Positions 7,977 to 15,718 of a DNA stretch of 57,423 nt are shown here, piece by piece. A program made the position numbers and the translations under genes. The notes below the pieces were generated by a model. The model had not been told where the DNA came from and ran no database searches. It saw only the letters and a list, made by a program, of their open reading frames with translations. The DNA is from Flavobacteriales bacterium (GTDB taxonomy: Bacteria > Bacteroidota > Bacteroidia > Flavobacteriales > Flavobacteriaceae), in the NCBI GenBank assembly GCA_027066995.1, contig JAMOMQ010000005.1, positions 1-57,423 on the forward strand, read 5' to 3'. The number at the start of each line of letters is the position of its first letter. Positions within the stretch are counted from its first letter, which is position 1.

Positions 7977-9314
7977 TTAAACCAAATGTTGCAAATCTTT
8001 GATTTCGCCAATCATATTGACAGCAATTTTATAGTTTTTGGGATTTATTTTATTATGTTTTGAAATAAAAATACGTTCAAAACCCAACTTTTCGGCTTCG
8101 GAAATACGTTGTTCTATACGTGTGACGGGACGCACTTCGCCGGTCAATCCCAATTCGCCTACAAAGGCCCACTGTGCCGATACGGGGCTGTCATTATTTG
8201 AAGACAAAATGGCTGCTGCCACTGCCAAATCAATAGCAGGATCATCAATGCGAATACCACCGGTGATGTTTAAAAAGACATCTTTGCCTGAGAGTTTAAT
8301 ACCCATTCTTTTTTCTAAAACAGCCAAAATCATATGCAGTCTTTTGATATCGTAGCCGGTGGTGGTGCGTTGTGGCGTGCCGTAAACTGCAGGGCTGACC
8401 AGGGCTTGCACTTCAATCAATAAAGGGCGGACGCCTTCCATGGCTACTGCTATTACCGTGCCGCTTAACCCTGATTCGTTAGAGGATAGTAATAGTTTAG
8501 ACGGATTTTTTATTTCGCGCAGTCCTTTGTTATACATTTCAAAAATCCCTATCTCGTGGGTAGAGCCGAAACGGTTTTTTTGAGCCCGCAATATGCGAAA
8601 CAAATGATTGCGGTCACCTTCAAATTGCAATACCGTGTCCACCATGTGTTCCAGCACTTTGGGGCCTGCTATTTGTCCTTCTTTATTGATATGACCTATG
8701 ATAAACACCGGCACGTGATTTTGCTTGGCATATTTGATAATTTCTCCGGCCGATTCACGTATTTGCGATATACTGCCGGCAGACGATTCGATAAAGTCAC
8801 TGTGCAGAGTTTGAATGGAATCAATAATCAAGATGCCGGGTTTGTTGTGTTGCAAAGTATGCAATATTTTTTGCACATTGGTTTCAAACAGTAATTGCAT
8901 TTGACCGGCGTCGGTGCCTATGCGTTGTGCCCGCATTTTAATCTGTTTGGGACTTTCTTCGCCCGAAATATAAAGTGTGTTTAATGGTAAATGGAGCGCC
9001 ACTTGCAGCATTAAGGTCGATTTGCCAATACCGGGTTCGCCACCGAGTAATATGACACTGCCGGGCACTATACCACCGCCCAATACACGATCCAATTCTT
9101 CATTATTGGTTTTGATGCGGTATTCCGATTCGGTATCAATATCCGATAATTTGATCAATTTGCTTTGCCCGGGTTTGACACCGGTTTTGGCTTCTTTTTT
9201 AGACACTACTTCTTCAACTATGGTGTTCCATTGTTTGCAAGCAGTGCATTGCCCCATCCATTTTGAATATTGTGCGCCACAGTTTTGACAATAATATGTG
9301 GTTTTTACTTTCAC
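7977..9314 (-). CDS. radA: DNA repair protein RadA/Sms
   Basis: 445 residues, full length. It is a RecA-like ATPase that helps process recombination intermediates. An N-terminal zinc finger is formed by Cys9, Cys12, Cys23 and Cys26. The Walker A motif GGEPGIGKST lies at residues 91-100. The RadA-specific KNRFGS motif lies near residue 250. The C-terminal Lon-like domain contains DPAIDLAVAAAILSS and VGELGLTGEVRPV. The stop codon of the upstream CNNM/CorC-type gene adjoins the start here without a gap, which supports co-transcription. Confidence 0.96.
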   Translation of the reverse strand: MKVKTTYYCQNCGAQYSKWMGQCTACKQWNTIVEEVVSKKEAKTGVKPGQSKLIKLSDIDTESEYRIKTNNEELDRVLGGGIVPGSVILLGGEPGIGKSTLMLQVALHLPLNTLYISGEESPKQIKMRAQRIGTDAGQMQLLFETNVQKILHTLQHNKPGILIIDSIQTLHSDFIESSAGSISQIRESAGEIIKYAKQNHVPVFIIGHINKEGQIAGPKVLEHMVDTVLQFEGDRNHLFRILRAQKNRFGSTHEIGIFEMYNKGLREIKNPSKLLLSSNESGLSGTVIAVAMEGVRPLLIEVQALVSPAVYGTPQRTTTGYDIKRLHMILAVLEKRMGIKLSGKDVFLNITGGIRIDDPAIDLAVAAAILSSNNDSPVSAQWAFVGELGLTGEVRPVTRIEQRISEAEKLGFERIFISKHNKINPKNYKIAVNMIGEIKDLQHLV

Positions 9315-10583
9315 TTATTCGTGCAATTTTTTCAAGACGACTTTTTCTATCTTTTTTTGATTGGCTTTGTTTATTTTGATATGAAAATGATCAATGTCAA
9401 AAGCTTCGTTTTCCTCGGGAATTTCGCCTATTTTAGACAAGATATAACCGCCCAAGGTTTCATAAGATTCATCTTCGGGAATGTTTAAATGGTATTTTTT
9501 ATTCAAATCTTCAATTTCATGTCGCCCCGACAAAATAAAGGTGTTTTCGTCTATTTGTTTTTCAAACAATTCATTTTTGTCGTGTTCGTCTTCTATTTCG
9601 CCAAAAATTTCTTCTATAATATCTTCAAGTGTAATTAATCCGGCCGTACCACCGTATTCGTCCAAAACTATGGCAATGTTTTTTTTCTTTTTGGTCATTA
9701 GTTTGAGCAGTTCGTGTATTGAAATAGTTTCGGGGACAAATAATACTTTCCGTATAACGGACTTTAGATTTTTAGGATTTTGAAACAGTTCAAACGAATG
9801 TATATAACCAATGACATCATCAATATTATCATGATAAACAATAATTTTAGACAAACCCGAATCTATGAATTTTTGTTTTAATTCTTCTATGGATGCATCA
9901 TCTTCAATGGCTACAATTTCGGTGCGCGGTATCATTATTTCGCGGGCTTTGACATCGATAAAGTCCATGGCATTGTTTAAAATTTCCAATTCTTTATCGG
10001 TTTCGCCCTCTTGTTTTTCGGCATGTTCGAGTTTTTGTGATATAAATTTGGCCAATTCCACTTTGGTTACAGCGTCTTGCACATCGGCGGTTTTGGTTTT
10101 AAAAAAATATTTTAGAATAAAATTGGACAAGCGCAAGATAAATTGGGTTACAGGCCAAAATATAACATAAATAATATAAGCGGGTATGGCAAACAAACGT
10201 AATAATTTATTGGCATATAACTGAAAAATGACTTTGGGCAAAAATTCCGCTGTGAATAAAATCACCAAGGTGGATATCAAGGTTTGCAATAGCAGTTCGT
10301 TAAAACCATGTATATGCGGCCAATATATTTTTAAATAGCGCGTGATGATATCACCCATAAAAAAACCATAGATAACCAAAGCAACATTGTTGCCTACCAG
10401 CATGGTGGTGATAAAATCGGAAGGTTTTTTAGTCAGTTTTTGTAATATATTGGCTACCACACCTTGATTCTGTTTATCAATGGCCAATTGCACCCGGTCG
10501 GCACTGACAAAAGCTATTTCCATGCCCGAAAAAAAAGCAGATAACAATAAAAGGCTTAAAATAATAATGATATCTAATTCCAT
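9315..10583 (-). CDS. CNNM/CorC (HlyC) family membrane protein
   Basis: 422 residues from the chosen start at 10583 (MELDIIIILSLL). The longer frame begins at 10625, but a TATATTTG promoter box lies inside that extension and the first membrane segment begins right after the inner Met. Domains in order: a DUF21/CNNM transmembrane region of about 180 residues (SAFFSGMEIAF, LIFTAEFLPKVIF), two CBS domains (REIMIPRTEIVAIE and VVLDEYGGTAGLITLEDIIEEI) and a C-terminal CorC/HlyC domain. Homologues are linked to magnesium or cobalt efflux, or called hemolysin-like. The gliding protein GldE belongs to the same superfamily, but the GldE neighbours gldD and ssb are absent here. It sits between rlmB and radA, 57 bases after rlmB. 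Confidence 0.85.
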   Translation of the reverse strand: MELDIIIILSLLLLSAFFSGMEIAFVSADRVQLAIDKQNQGVVANILQKLTKKPSDFITTMLVGNNVALVIYGFFMGDIITRYLKIYWPHIHGFNELLLQTLISTLVILFTAEFLPKVIFQLYANKLLRLFAIPAYIIYVIFWPVTQFILRLSNFILKYFFKTKTADVQDAVTKVELAKFISQKLEHAEKQEGETDKELEILNNAMDFIDVKAREIMIPRTEIVAIEDDASIEELKQKFIDSGLSKIIVYHDNIDDVIGYIHSFELFQNPKNLKSVIRKVLFVPETISIHELLKLMTKKKKNIAIVLDEYGGTAGLITLEDIIEEIFGEIEDEHDKNELFEKQIDENTFILSGRHEIEDLNKKYHLNIPEDESYETLGGYILSKIGEIPEENEAFDIDHFHIKINKANQKKIEKVVLKKLHE

Positions 10584-10601
10584 TGTTTCAAAATCGTTAT
10601 A

Positions 10602-10609
10602 CAAATATA
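10602..10609 (-). promoter_or_regulatory. -7 promoter element (TATATTTG) of the CNNM/CorC gene
   Basis: On the minus strand the bases are TATATTTG, a perfect TAnnTTTG, 18 bases before the ATG at 10583. A TTTG lies 13 bases further upstream, closer than normal. It is used mainly as evidence for the downstream start codon. Confidence 0.4.
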
Positions 10610-10640
10610 CGGCAATTTTTACCAAATAAAATAGTCAAAC

Positions 10641-11366
10641 TTATAGCCGCTGGCGGATGGCTTCATACAAAATAATACCGCAAGCTACCGAGACATTGAG
10701 AGAGTCCATTTTGGGGGACATAGGCAGTTTGGCACGTGCTTGGCTCATTTGTAGCAACGATTTGTTGATTCCTTTGCCTTCGCTACCCATAATTAAAGCA
10801 AAGTCAGGTTTTAGGTCTATATTATATACCAAAGTATCCGATTTTTCTGTGGCAGCTACTATTTTAATATCGTGAGCTTGTAACAAGAAAATAGCATCTT
10901 TTAAGTGTTTTACTTTTATAATAGGGATTTTAAAAATACCACCTGCAGATGTTTTAACGACATCTTCATTGACCGGTGCACTATTGTTTTCAGGAATAAT
11001 TATACCATCGGCATCAACGGCAACAGCTGTTCTGACAATGGCACCGAAATTGCGCGGATCGGTAATGCCGTCGAGCAAAATAAAACTGCGGGCTTTGCCG
11101 GCCGGTTTTTCCAAGATATCTTCCAAGGTATAAAAGGTAATGGGACTGACAAAAGCAACAACACCTTGATGGTTGTCCCGGGTCAGGCGGTTTATTTTTT
11201 CAACAGGTACTGTTTTGTAGGTGATGTTTTTGTTTTTTAACAGTGACAGTAGTTCTTGTGACAAGCTGCCTTTAAGATTTTTTTGAATAAAAATTTTATC
11301 AATTTGTTTGCCGGAGTTGATGGCTTCCATAACCGGATGAAGCCCGTATATCATATTGTTTTTCAT
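10641..11366 (-). CDS. rlmB: 23S rRNA 2'-O-ribose G2251 methyltransferase
   Basis: 241 residues. It is a SpoU/TrmH-type SPOUT enzyme that methylates the 2'-OH of a guanosine in the ribosomal P-loop with S-adenosylmethionine. The N-terminal substrate-binding domain begins IYGLHPVMEAI, typical of RlmB. The three SPOUT motifs are present: LLDGITDPRNFGAIVRTA, IMGSEGKGI and LNVSVACGIILYEAI, which form the knotted cofactor site. RlmB and TrmH-family enzymes are hard to separate by sequence; RlmB is favoured by length and the N-terminus. The repeat-filled region 11367-11755 separates it from the TonB-dependent receptor gene upstream. Confidence 0.88.
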   Translation of the reverse strand: MKNNMIYGLHPVMEAINSGKQIDKIFIQKNLKGSLSQELLSLLKNKNITYKTVPVEKINRLTRDNHQGVVAFVSPITFYTLEDILEKPAGKARSFILLDGITDPRNFGAIVRTAVAVDADGIIIPENNSAPVNEDVVKTSAGGIFKIPIIKVKHLKDAIFLLQAHDIKIVAATEKSDTLVYNIDLKPDFALIMGSEGKGINKSLLQMSQARAKLPMSPKMDSLNVSVACGIILYEAIRQRL

Positions 11367-11412
11367 ATTGCAAAATTACAACATTATCCTGTATGATGGT
11401 TAATATTAAAAA

Positions 11413-11714
11413 AAGCTGTCTCAAAAGTATCTTTTATAATACCAAATCGATTTATAAAATAGTCCAAAATATTTTGGACTATTTTTTGCTTAATCAAGGA
11501 GAAAAACGCAGTAGTAGCGTAGCTACAGACAAGTATTTTCGACGCTGAGTAAGTGAAAAAGAAACGAAATATTGGACTATTTTGTATGTCGTTTTGATAT
11601 AATACATTAACAAAAAGCATTAATTGTTAAGTTATTGATTGTCAAGCAAAAGATTTTCCATTCCGTAAAAACGGGATTCAAAATGACAGAAAATTTCACC
11701 TTTTGAGACAGCTT
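11413..11714 (-). terminator. Terminator-like inverted repeat with a long loop, downstream of the TonB receptor
   Basis: The arms 11700-11714 (CTTTTGAGACAGCTT) and 11413-11427 (AAGCTGTCTCAAAAG) are perfect 15-base complements. On the minus strand the second arm is followed by a run of T residues, as in an intrinsic terminator for the receptor transcript. The arms are separated by about 270 bases, which include a complete palindromic repeat (11433-11606). The simplest reading is a normal terminator whose loop was enlarged by insertion. An alternative is a composite element with 15-bp ends. Confidence 0.5.
11433..11606. repeat. Palindromic MITE-like repeat, copy 2 (most complete)
   Basis: The outer 28 bases at each end (11433-11460 and 11579-11606) are inverted repeats matching at 21 of 28 positions. 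Similarity continues inward through the TTGGACTATTTT segment, giving ends of about 40 bases. Inside the left end, 11456-11485 is a perfect 30-base palindrome centred on AAAATATTTT. The core at 11492-11575 matches copy 1. No protein is encoded. The structure fits a non-autonomous mobile or REP-like element. Together with its flanks it fills the 389-base gap between rlmB and the receptor gene. Confidence 0.7.
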
Positions 11715-11755
11715 CTTTGTTATTACAGAATCTGACAATGGGATTTATTGTCTTT

Positions 11756-14083
11756 TTAAAAAGTAATGGTTACGCCTCCCAATACATTAAATCCGGCTTG
11801 TGGAAAATAATATGGTGTATCGCCCCACATATAGCCGTTAGAAGCATATTTTTTATTGAAAATATTATTTAGTTTTAAGCTTAAATTTAAGTTTTTAAAA
11901 GATTGTCCTGACAACTGGTAGGACATAAATATGTTTTCAGTCCAATATGCATCCAGTTTTGAAGCGGCAATATTGCGATTGTCCATATATTGTTCGCTAA
12001 CATATTTGGTAATAGCTTGTATATTAAATGATTTTACGGGTTTAAAACTGATAATGCCGGCTCCAATCAGACTTGGTGAGTAGGCAATTTGTGTATTTTT
12101 AAAACCTGCATACTCATCGTTTCTGTTATCACTTAGGGTCAAATTGGCTTGTAGTTGCCATTTATTAGCAGCTTGATAAGCGGTTTGCAATTCGACACCT
12201 ATACGATGACTTTTACCCACATTGGCTTTGATTGGATCGCCGGTATTCGTTATTTTGCCGGTCAAAACCAATTGGTTTTCATAAAACATGCCATATAAAT
12301 TAACCTCTGTTTTTAGTTTATCATTACGGTATTTCCAACCGGCTTCAATATCATTCAAGGTTTCGGCTTCAGGTTTGCTGCCGGTAGCATATTTGTAGTC
12401 GGAACGATTGGGTTCGCGGTGTGTCTGTGCTATGGAAATATATAAATCATTTTGTAAATTCAGATTGTAAGACAATCCTAATTTGGGGTTGATAAAAAAG
12501 AAATTATCAGATATTTCAATAGGAATTTGCCAACCTTTAGTGCCTGTTACTTGGTAGTCAATGCGTCTAAATTGCACATCGGTAAACAATTTTAATTTAG
12601 GGCTGATTTGATATAAGGCTTTGGCAAAACCGTTAACCGACTTTTTGAGACCTGTATTGCGATAATATTCGTGGTCATAAGCGCTGTTGAAAGCATTTTT
12701 AGCCCAAATAATACGGCCGAAATGACGCCCGTCATATTCATTGGCAGCCAGCCCGAAGGTGTATTGAGCGGTTTCTGTTTTATAGCTGAGTGAGGCGGCT
12801 AATCCATAAAAATCATTGTCGAGCCATTTGCGTTGGATTATATCGGTTTGTTCTATGATTTCTCCGTTGGCAGTAAATGAGCTTAAGCCGTATTTACTCA
12901 AACTTTTATCTTGTTCATACTCTTCGTAATAACCGCGTCCGTATGTGTAATGAGCTGCCAAATGGAGTTTTAAATCTTGACTGAAACGGTGGCTGTAATG
13001 CAATTGGTAATGATCTTGCCGGTAATCGTCCACTTGGTTGTCATAATAGTCAATTACATTCCAATTGCTGTCGTATATGGCACCGGCGTAGTTAAAGGTG
13101 GGGTTGGTTTCAAAAGTCGCTTTGTCAAGACCGTACCAAGCTTGGTAAGTGCGTTCGTGTCCTCCGAAAATAATGGCTTTTAAGGTGTTTTTTTGGTCTT
13201 TATAGGCGCCGGATACATAATAAGATTTTAAATCGGATGATGCCCGGTCAATGTAACCGTCCGAAGTGGTTTTTGAAAAATGACCGCTAAATTCGAAATG
13301 TTTGTTAAGCAGACCGGTGCTACCTTTGACACCATATTTTTTGGTGTTAAAACTACCGTAACCGGCTTGAACGGTAGCATAAGCTTTTGGGCTGATTTTA
13401 TCGGTTTGCAAATTAAGGGCAGCACCAAAAGCACCGGTTCCAAAACTTGATGTAGCTACACCTCGTTGTATTTGGATACTTTCGGTATTGGCGGCAATAT
13501 CCGGAATATCTACCCAATAGACACTTTGCGATTCGGGGTCGTTAAAAGGTATGCCGTTTAAGGTCACATTGATTTGTTGCGAACTGATACCTCTAATTCT
13601 AATACCTGTATAACCGATACCGGCGCCGGCGTCGGATGTAACCACCACGCTTGGTAAAGTTTCGAGTAAATAAGGCACGTCTTGTCCTACATTTTGAACA
13701 ACTATGGTTTTTTTAGACAGATTGGTCTGAGCCACCGGCATGCCGGAGGTTGCTTTTACGGCATTGATTAAAACTTCGCCCAGTTGTTCAATAGCCGGTT
13801 GTAATTTAATAAGCAGATAAGTATCTCGCTGAGCTATTACTACGGTTTTTTTGGGCTTATAACCCGTGTAAGAAACCGCTAAGGTGTATTTGCCCGGTTT
13901 TACAGCAAAGACAAATTCGCCGTTTTGTCCGGTGATTTGCTGCTGGTGGGTTTCTAATAATTCTACATTGGCACCTTTTAAGATTTCATTGTTTTCACCG
14001 GTTACTTTACCGTTGATTTTGATGTCTTGTGCCGGAAGAATATACCATCCCGACAAGAAAATTAGTAATAAAAATTGTTTCAT
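11756..14083 (-). CDS. TonB-dependent outer-membrane receptor, probably for thiamine
   Basis: 775 residues. Signal peptide at 1-19 (LLLIFLSGWYILPAQD), then a carboxypeptidase-like regulatory domain (INGKVTGENNEILKGANVELLE) near 20-105. A plug domain follows, near 115-225 (VVVTSDAGAGIGYTGIRIRGIS, here with TGIRIRG as the key block), then a 22-strand-type beta-barrel ending in a C-terminal Phe. It should import a substrate across the outer membrane using TonB energy. The substrate is inferred from the TPP riboswitch in its leader: thiamine or a thiamine precursor. Riboswitch-controlled TonB receptors are known in Bacteroidota. No inner-membrane thiamine transporter gene is adjacent. Confidence 0.88.
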   Translation of the reverse strand: MKQFLLLIFLSGWYILPAQDIKINGKVTGENNEILKGANVELLETHQQQITGQNGEFVFAVKPGKYTLAVSYTGYKPKKTVVIAQRDTYLLIKLQPAIEQLGEVLINAVKATSGMPVAQTNLSKKTIVVQNVGQDVPYLLETLPSVVVTSDAGAGIGYTGIRIRGISSQQINVTLNGIPFNDPESQSVYWVDIPDIAANTESIQIQRGVATSSFGTGAFGAALNLQTDKISPKAYATVQAGYGSFNTKKYGVKGSTGLLNKHFEFSGHFSKTTSDGYIDRASSDLKSYYVSGAYKDQKNTLKAIIFGGHERTYQAWYGLDKATFETNPTFNYAGAIYDSNWNVIDYYDNQVDDYRQDHYQLHYSHRFSQDLKLHLAAHYTYGRGYYEEYEQDKSLSKYGLSSFTANGEIIEQTDIIQRKWLDNDFYGLAASLSYKTETAQYTFGLAANEYDGRHFGRIIWAKNAFNSAYDHEYYRNTGLKKSVNGFAKALYQISPKLKLFTDVQFRRIDYQVTGTKGWQIPIEISDNFFFINPKLGLSYNLNLQNDLYISIAQTHREPNRSDYKYATGSKPEAETLNDIEAGWKYRNDKLKTEVNLYGMFYENQLVLTGKITNTGDPIKANVGKSHRIGVELQTAYQAANKWQLQANLTLSDNRNDEYAGFKNTQIAYSPSLIGAGIISFKPVKSFNIQAITKYVSEQYMDNRNIAASKLDAYWTENIFMSYQLSGQSFKNLNLSLKLNNIFNKKYASNGYMWGDTPYYFPQAGFNVLGGVTITF

Positions 14084-14149
14084 TTGGTTTGTTTTTTACG
14101 GTTATAAATAAAATTATAGGTAAAAAACAAGGGAAGTTGCAAATCAAAA

Positions 14150-14230
14150 TATTAGCTTCCTTAACAGCATTACCTGTTCAGGTTCTAAGGGTATGATCTC
14201 AGCTCGTTATTTTGAGCACCCCTGTTTTTA
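14150..14230 (-). ncRNA. TPP (thiamine pyrophosphate) riboswitch, THI element
   Basis: On the minus strand the leader contains the conserved blocks in order: CAGGGGTGCTC, a small hairpin GCTC/GAGC (P3), CTGAGATCATACCC, then GAACCTGAACAGGTAATGC and TTAAGGAAGC. These are the signature bases of the THI box, including the CTGAGA pyrimidine sensor and the CCTGA..GGTAATG pyrophosphate sensor. It lies about 70 bases before the receptor ATG. When TPP is bound it should lower receptor expression. Whether it acts on transcription or translation is not clear; no strong terminator is visible between it and the start codon. Confidence 0.95.
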
Positions 14231-14237
14231 TCACCGG

Positions 14238-14245
14238 CAAAGATA
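14238..14245 (-). promoter_or_regulatory. -7 promoter element (TATCTTTG) of the riboswitch-receptor transcript
   Basis: On the minus strand TATCTTTG ends eight bases before the first riboswitch stem, so the RNA would begin at or just before the aptamer. A TTTG is present 13 bases upstream, a shorter spacing than usual. Confidence 0.55.
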
Positions 14246-14537
14246 ATTGATTTTGTTACAAATTTGTATAAAAAGTAAAAAAATGTGATAAAGAAATTAT
14301 TTTTTTATAACAGCATTTTTAAAAGTGTTTTTGTCACGAATGCATGATTGATTTCAGATTAACGATTCCGGGTGGCGGATTTGGTATAAACATGCGATTC
14401 TCTATGTATGTCGAACAAAATGAAGTGAAAAAATTTGCTTAAAACATCTAATCATTCCGGTATTATCAATGTATATGCTACTGGTTTTATTGAGAAAAAT
14501 AATGATAAAATCAGTATTTCGTTTATACCTAAGTCAA
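14246..14537. other. Gene-free stretch between riboswitch promoter and TonB-C-like gene
   Basis: About 290 bases with no credible reading frame. The only recognisable item is TTTATACCAAATC on the minus strand at 14378-14390, identical to the ends of the palindromic repeats. I see no terminator for the gene ending at 14538 and no RNA gene. Confidence 0.5.
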
Positions 14538-14936
14538 TTATTTTTTTATATCAAAACTTACAGGCAATTGGTATTGCATAGTAACCGGAGTTTGCCCTTT
14601 TTTAGCCGGAATAATTTTTGGCAGTTTTGATAAAACACGTTGCATTTCGGTATTTAACGAGTCATAAGGTGAGTTGATATGAATTTCAGTGAGACTACCA
14701 TCGGTGTCAATGATAAAAGTGATAAGCATTTGCACACTGGAACTGTCTTTAATACTAAATAAAATATCCTGATTAAAATTACCGGCAATAAAGTCGAGTA
14801 ATTTTTCTTTTAAACAAGGCATTTTTTCTTTAGCTGTTTCACAACCCGGATATACCGGCATGCTATCGGGACGGCTTTGTGCCATAACCGGTGTCATAAA
14901 ATAAAGAAAGGCAAAAATAAATATCGCAACTCTCAT
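14538..14936 (-). CDS. Small secreted protein with TonB C-terminal-like domain
   Basis: 132 residues. Signal peptide MRVAIFIFAFLYFMTPVMAQ, then PVYPGCE and a cysteine-containing helix (ETAKEKMPCLKEKLLDFI). This is the arrangement seen in Bacteroidota proteins called energy transducer TonB. The second half (ITFIIDTDGSLTEIHINSP, LSKLPKIIPAKKGQTPVTMQYQLPVSF) matches the TonB C-terminal fold. The usual N-terminal membrane anchor and proline-rich linker of true TonB are missing, so it probably binds a periplasmic partner rather than transmitting energy. It lies on the same strand as the thiamine receptor, about 450 bases upstream of its start, and has its own TATTTTTG box at 14953-14960. Confidence 0.7.
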   Translation of the reverse strand: MRVAIFIFAFLYFMTPVMAQSRPDSMPVYPGCETAKEKMPCLKEKLLDFIAGNFNQDILFSIKDSSSVQMLITFIIDTDGSLTEIHINSPYDSLNTEMQRVLSKLPKIIPAKKGQTPVTMQYQLPVSFDIKK

Positions 14937-15080
14937 ACTTATTAATTTTTAACAAAAATACAGGAATTTTGTTAATGGCTAAGTATATTTTAGGCAAAAT
15001 ATCCAAATTGAAACAAAATACCATCTAAAAATCAATATATTTTGGTAAATTTATTGGACTTAAATTAGAGGGCAGGTCGT

Positions 15081-15113
15081 ATACTATATACTACATTTTA
15101 AGATATAGTGTAT
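15081..15113. promoter_or_regulatory. Inverted repeat upstream of the split-barrel/transporter operon
   Basis: ATACTATAT and ATATAGTGTAT form an imperfect inverted repeat separated by about a dozen bases. It lies just upstream of a TATTTTTG -7 box at 15124-15131, overlapping where the -33 element should be. That suggests an operator, but the sequence is AT-rich and could arise by chance. Confidence 0.25.
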
Positions 15114-15123
15114 GATAGCTTGG

Positions 15124-15131
15124 TATTTTTG
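15124..15131 (+). promoter_or_regulatory. -7 promoter element (TATTTTTG) of the split-barrel/transporter operon
   Basis: A full match to TAnnTTTG, ending 23 bases before the ATG at 15155. No TTTG -33 box is found at normal spacing, which would fit an activator-dependent promoter. Confidence 0.45.
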
Positions 15132-15154
15132 TTATTAAAACTATTTATTAAATT

Positions 15155-15718
15155 ATGAAAAAAATCGTAGGTTTCTCATTATTTTTATTGGTATTTGCCG
15201 GCTACTATTTCAGTATGTCCGGTTCTAAAGTATTGCCGGAAAGAAAACATCCGGTTGATTTTAACCAAATGGAACACAGGGCTTTACATATAGCTCGACA
15301 AATCATAAAAAGAGCTTATTATGGTAGTTTGGTTACCATAGACAAAAACGGAACACCTAAGGTAAGGTTGATGGAGCCTTTTGCTCCGGATTCATTGTTT
15401 GTCATATATTTGGCTACCAATCCGAATAGTAGAAAAGCACAAGAAATTAAGCACAATCATACCGTATCCCTACATTATGTTGACGAGCCGCGAACCGGTT
15501 ATGTTTCCTTATACGGCAAGGCTTTTATTGTAAATGATGACAGCTTGAAACAAACGATGTGGAAAGAGGGGTGGCAAAAATTTTATCCCAACAGGGACAA
15601 GGATTATATGCTCATCAAATTTGTGCCCGATTATTTGGAATTAATTAGCATTCGTGATCAAATTACCGGTGATAAGAAATCGTGGCATCCTTTAAAAGTT
15701 GATTTTTTAAAGCAATGA
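15155..15718 (+). CDS. Membrane-anchored or exported FMN-binding split-barrel protein (PNPOx-like)
   Basis: 187 residues. The first 20 (KKIVGFSLFLLVFAGYYFS) form a signal anchor or uncleaved signal peptide. The rest is a pyridoxamine-5'-phosphate-oxidase-like split barrel: ARQIIKRAYYGSLVTIDKNGTPKVRLMEPF, here with GSLVTID and PKVRLM, then FVIYLATNPNSRKAQEIKHN, VSLHYVDEPRTGYVSLYGKA and YMLIKFVPDYLELISI. Such domains bind FMN, F420 or heme in general-stress and oxidoreductase proteins. An exported version is less usual. Its stop overlaps the next gene's start in an ATGA junction, so it is translationally coupled to the transporter. Its biochemical role is unknown. Confidence 0.75.
   Translation: MKKIVGFSLFLLVFAGYYFSMSGSKVLPERKHPVDFNQMEHRALHIARQIIKRAYYGSLVTIDKNGTPKVRLMEPFAPDSLFVIYLATNPNSRKAQEIKHNHTVSLHYVDEPRTGYVSLYGKAFIVNDDSLKQTMWKEGWQKFYPNRDKDYMLIKFVPDYLELISIRDQITGDKKSWHPLKVDFLKQ

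Noticed and set aside
9315-10583. Gliding-motility protein GldE
   Set aside because: GldE belongs to the same superfamily, but the N-terminus differs from what I recall and the usual neighbours gldD and ssb are missing. The general family name is safer.
10584-10625. Longer N-terminus for the CNNM/CorC-type protein
   Set aside because: The extension overlaps a consensus promoter box and precedes the natural membrane-domain start MELDIIIILSLL.
11384-11620. A 78-codon minus-strand frame in the rlmB-receptor gap
   Set aside because: It lies almost wholly within the palindromic repeat and its flanks, shows no domain, and its frame is not kept in the other repeat copy.
14246-14537. Possible tRNA or small protein in the gap upstream of the riboswitch
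   Set aside because: No cloverleaf-like arrangement with T-loop GTTCGA was found, and short frames there lack start context and recognisable sequence.
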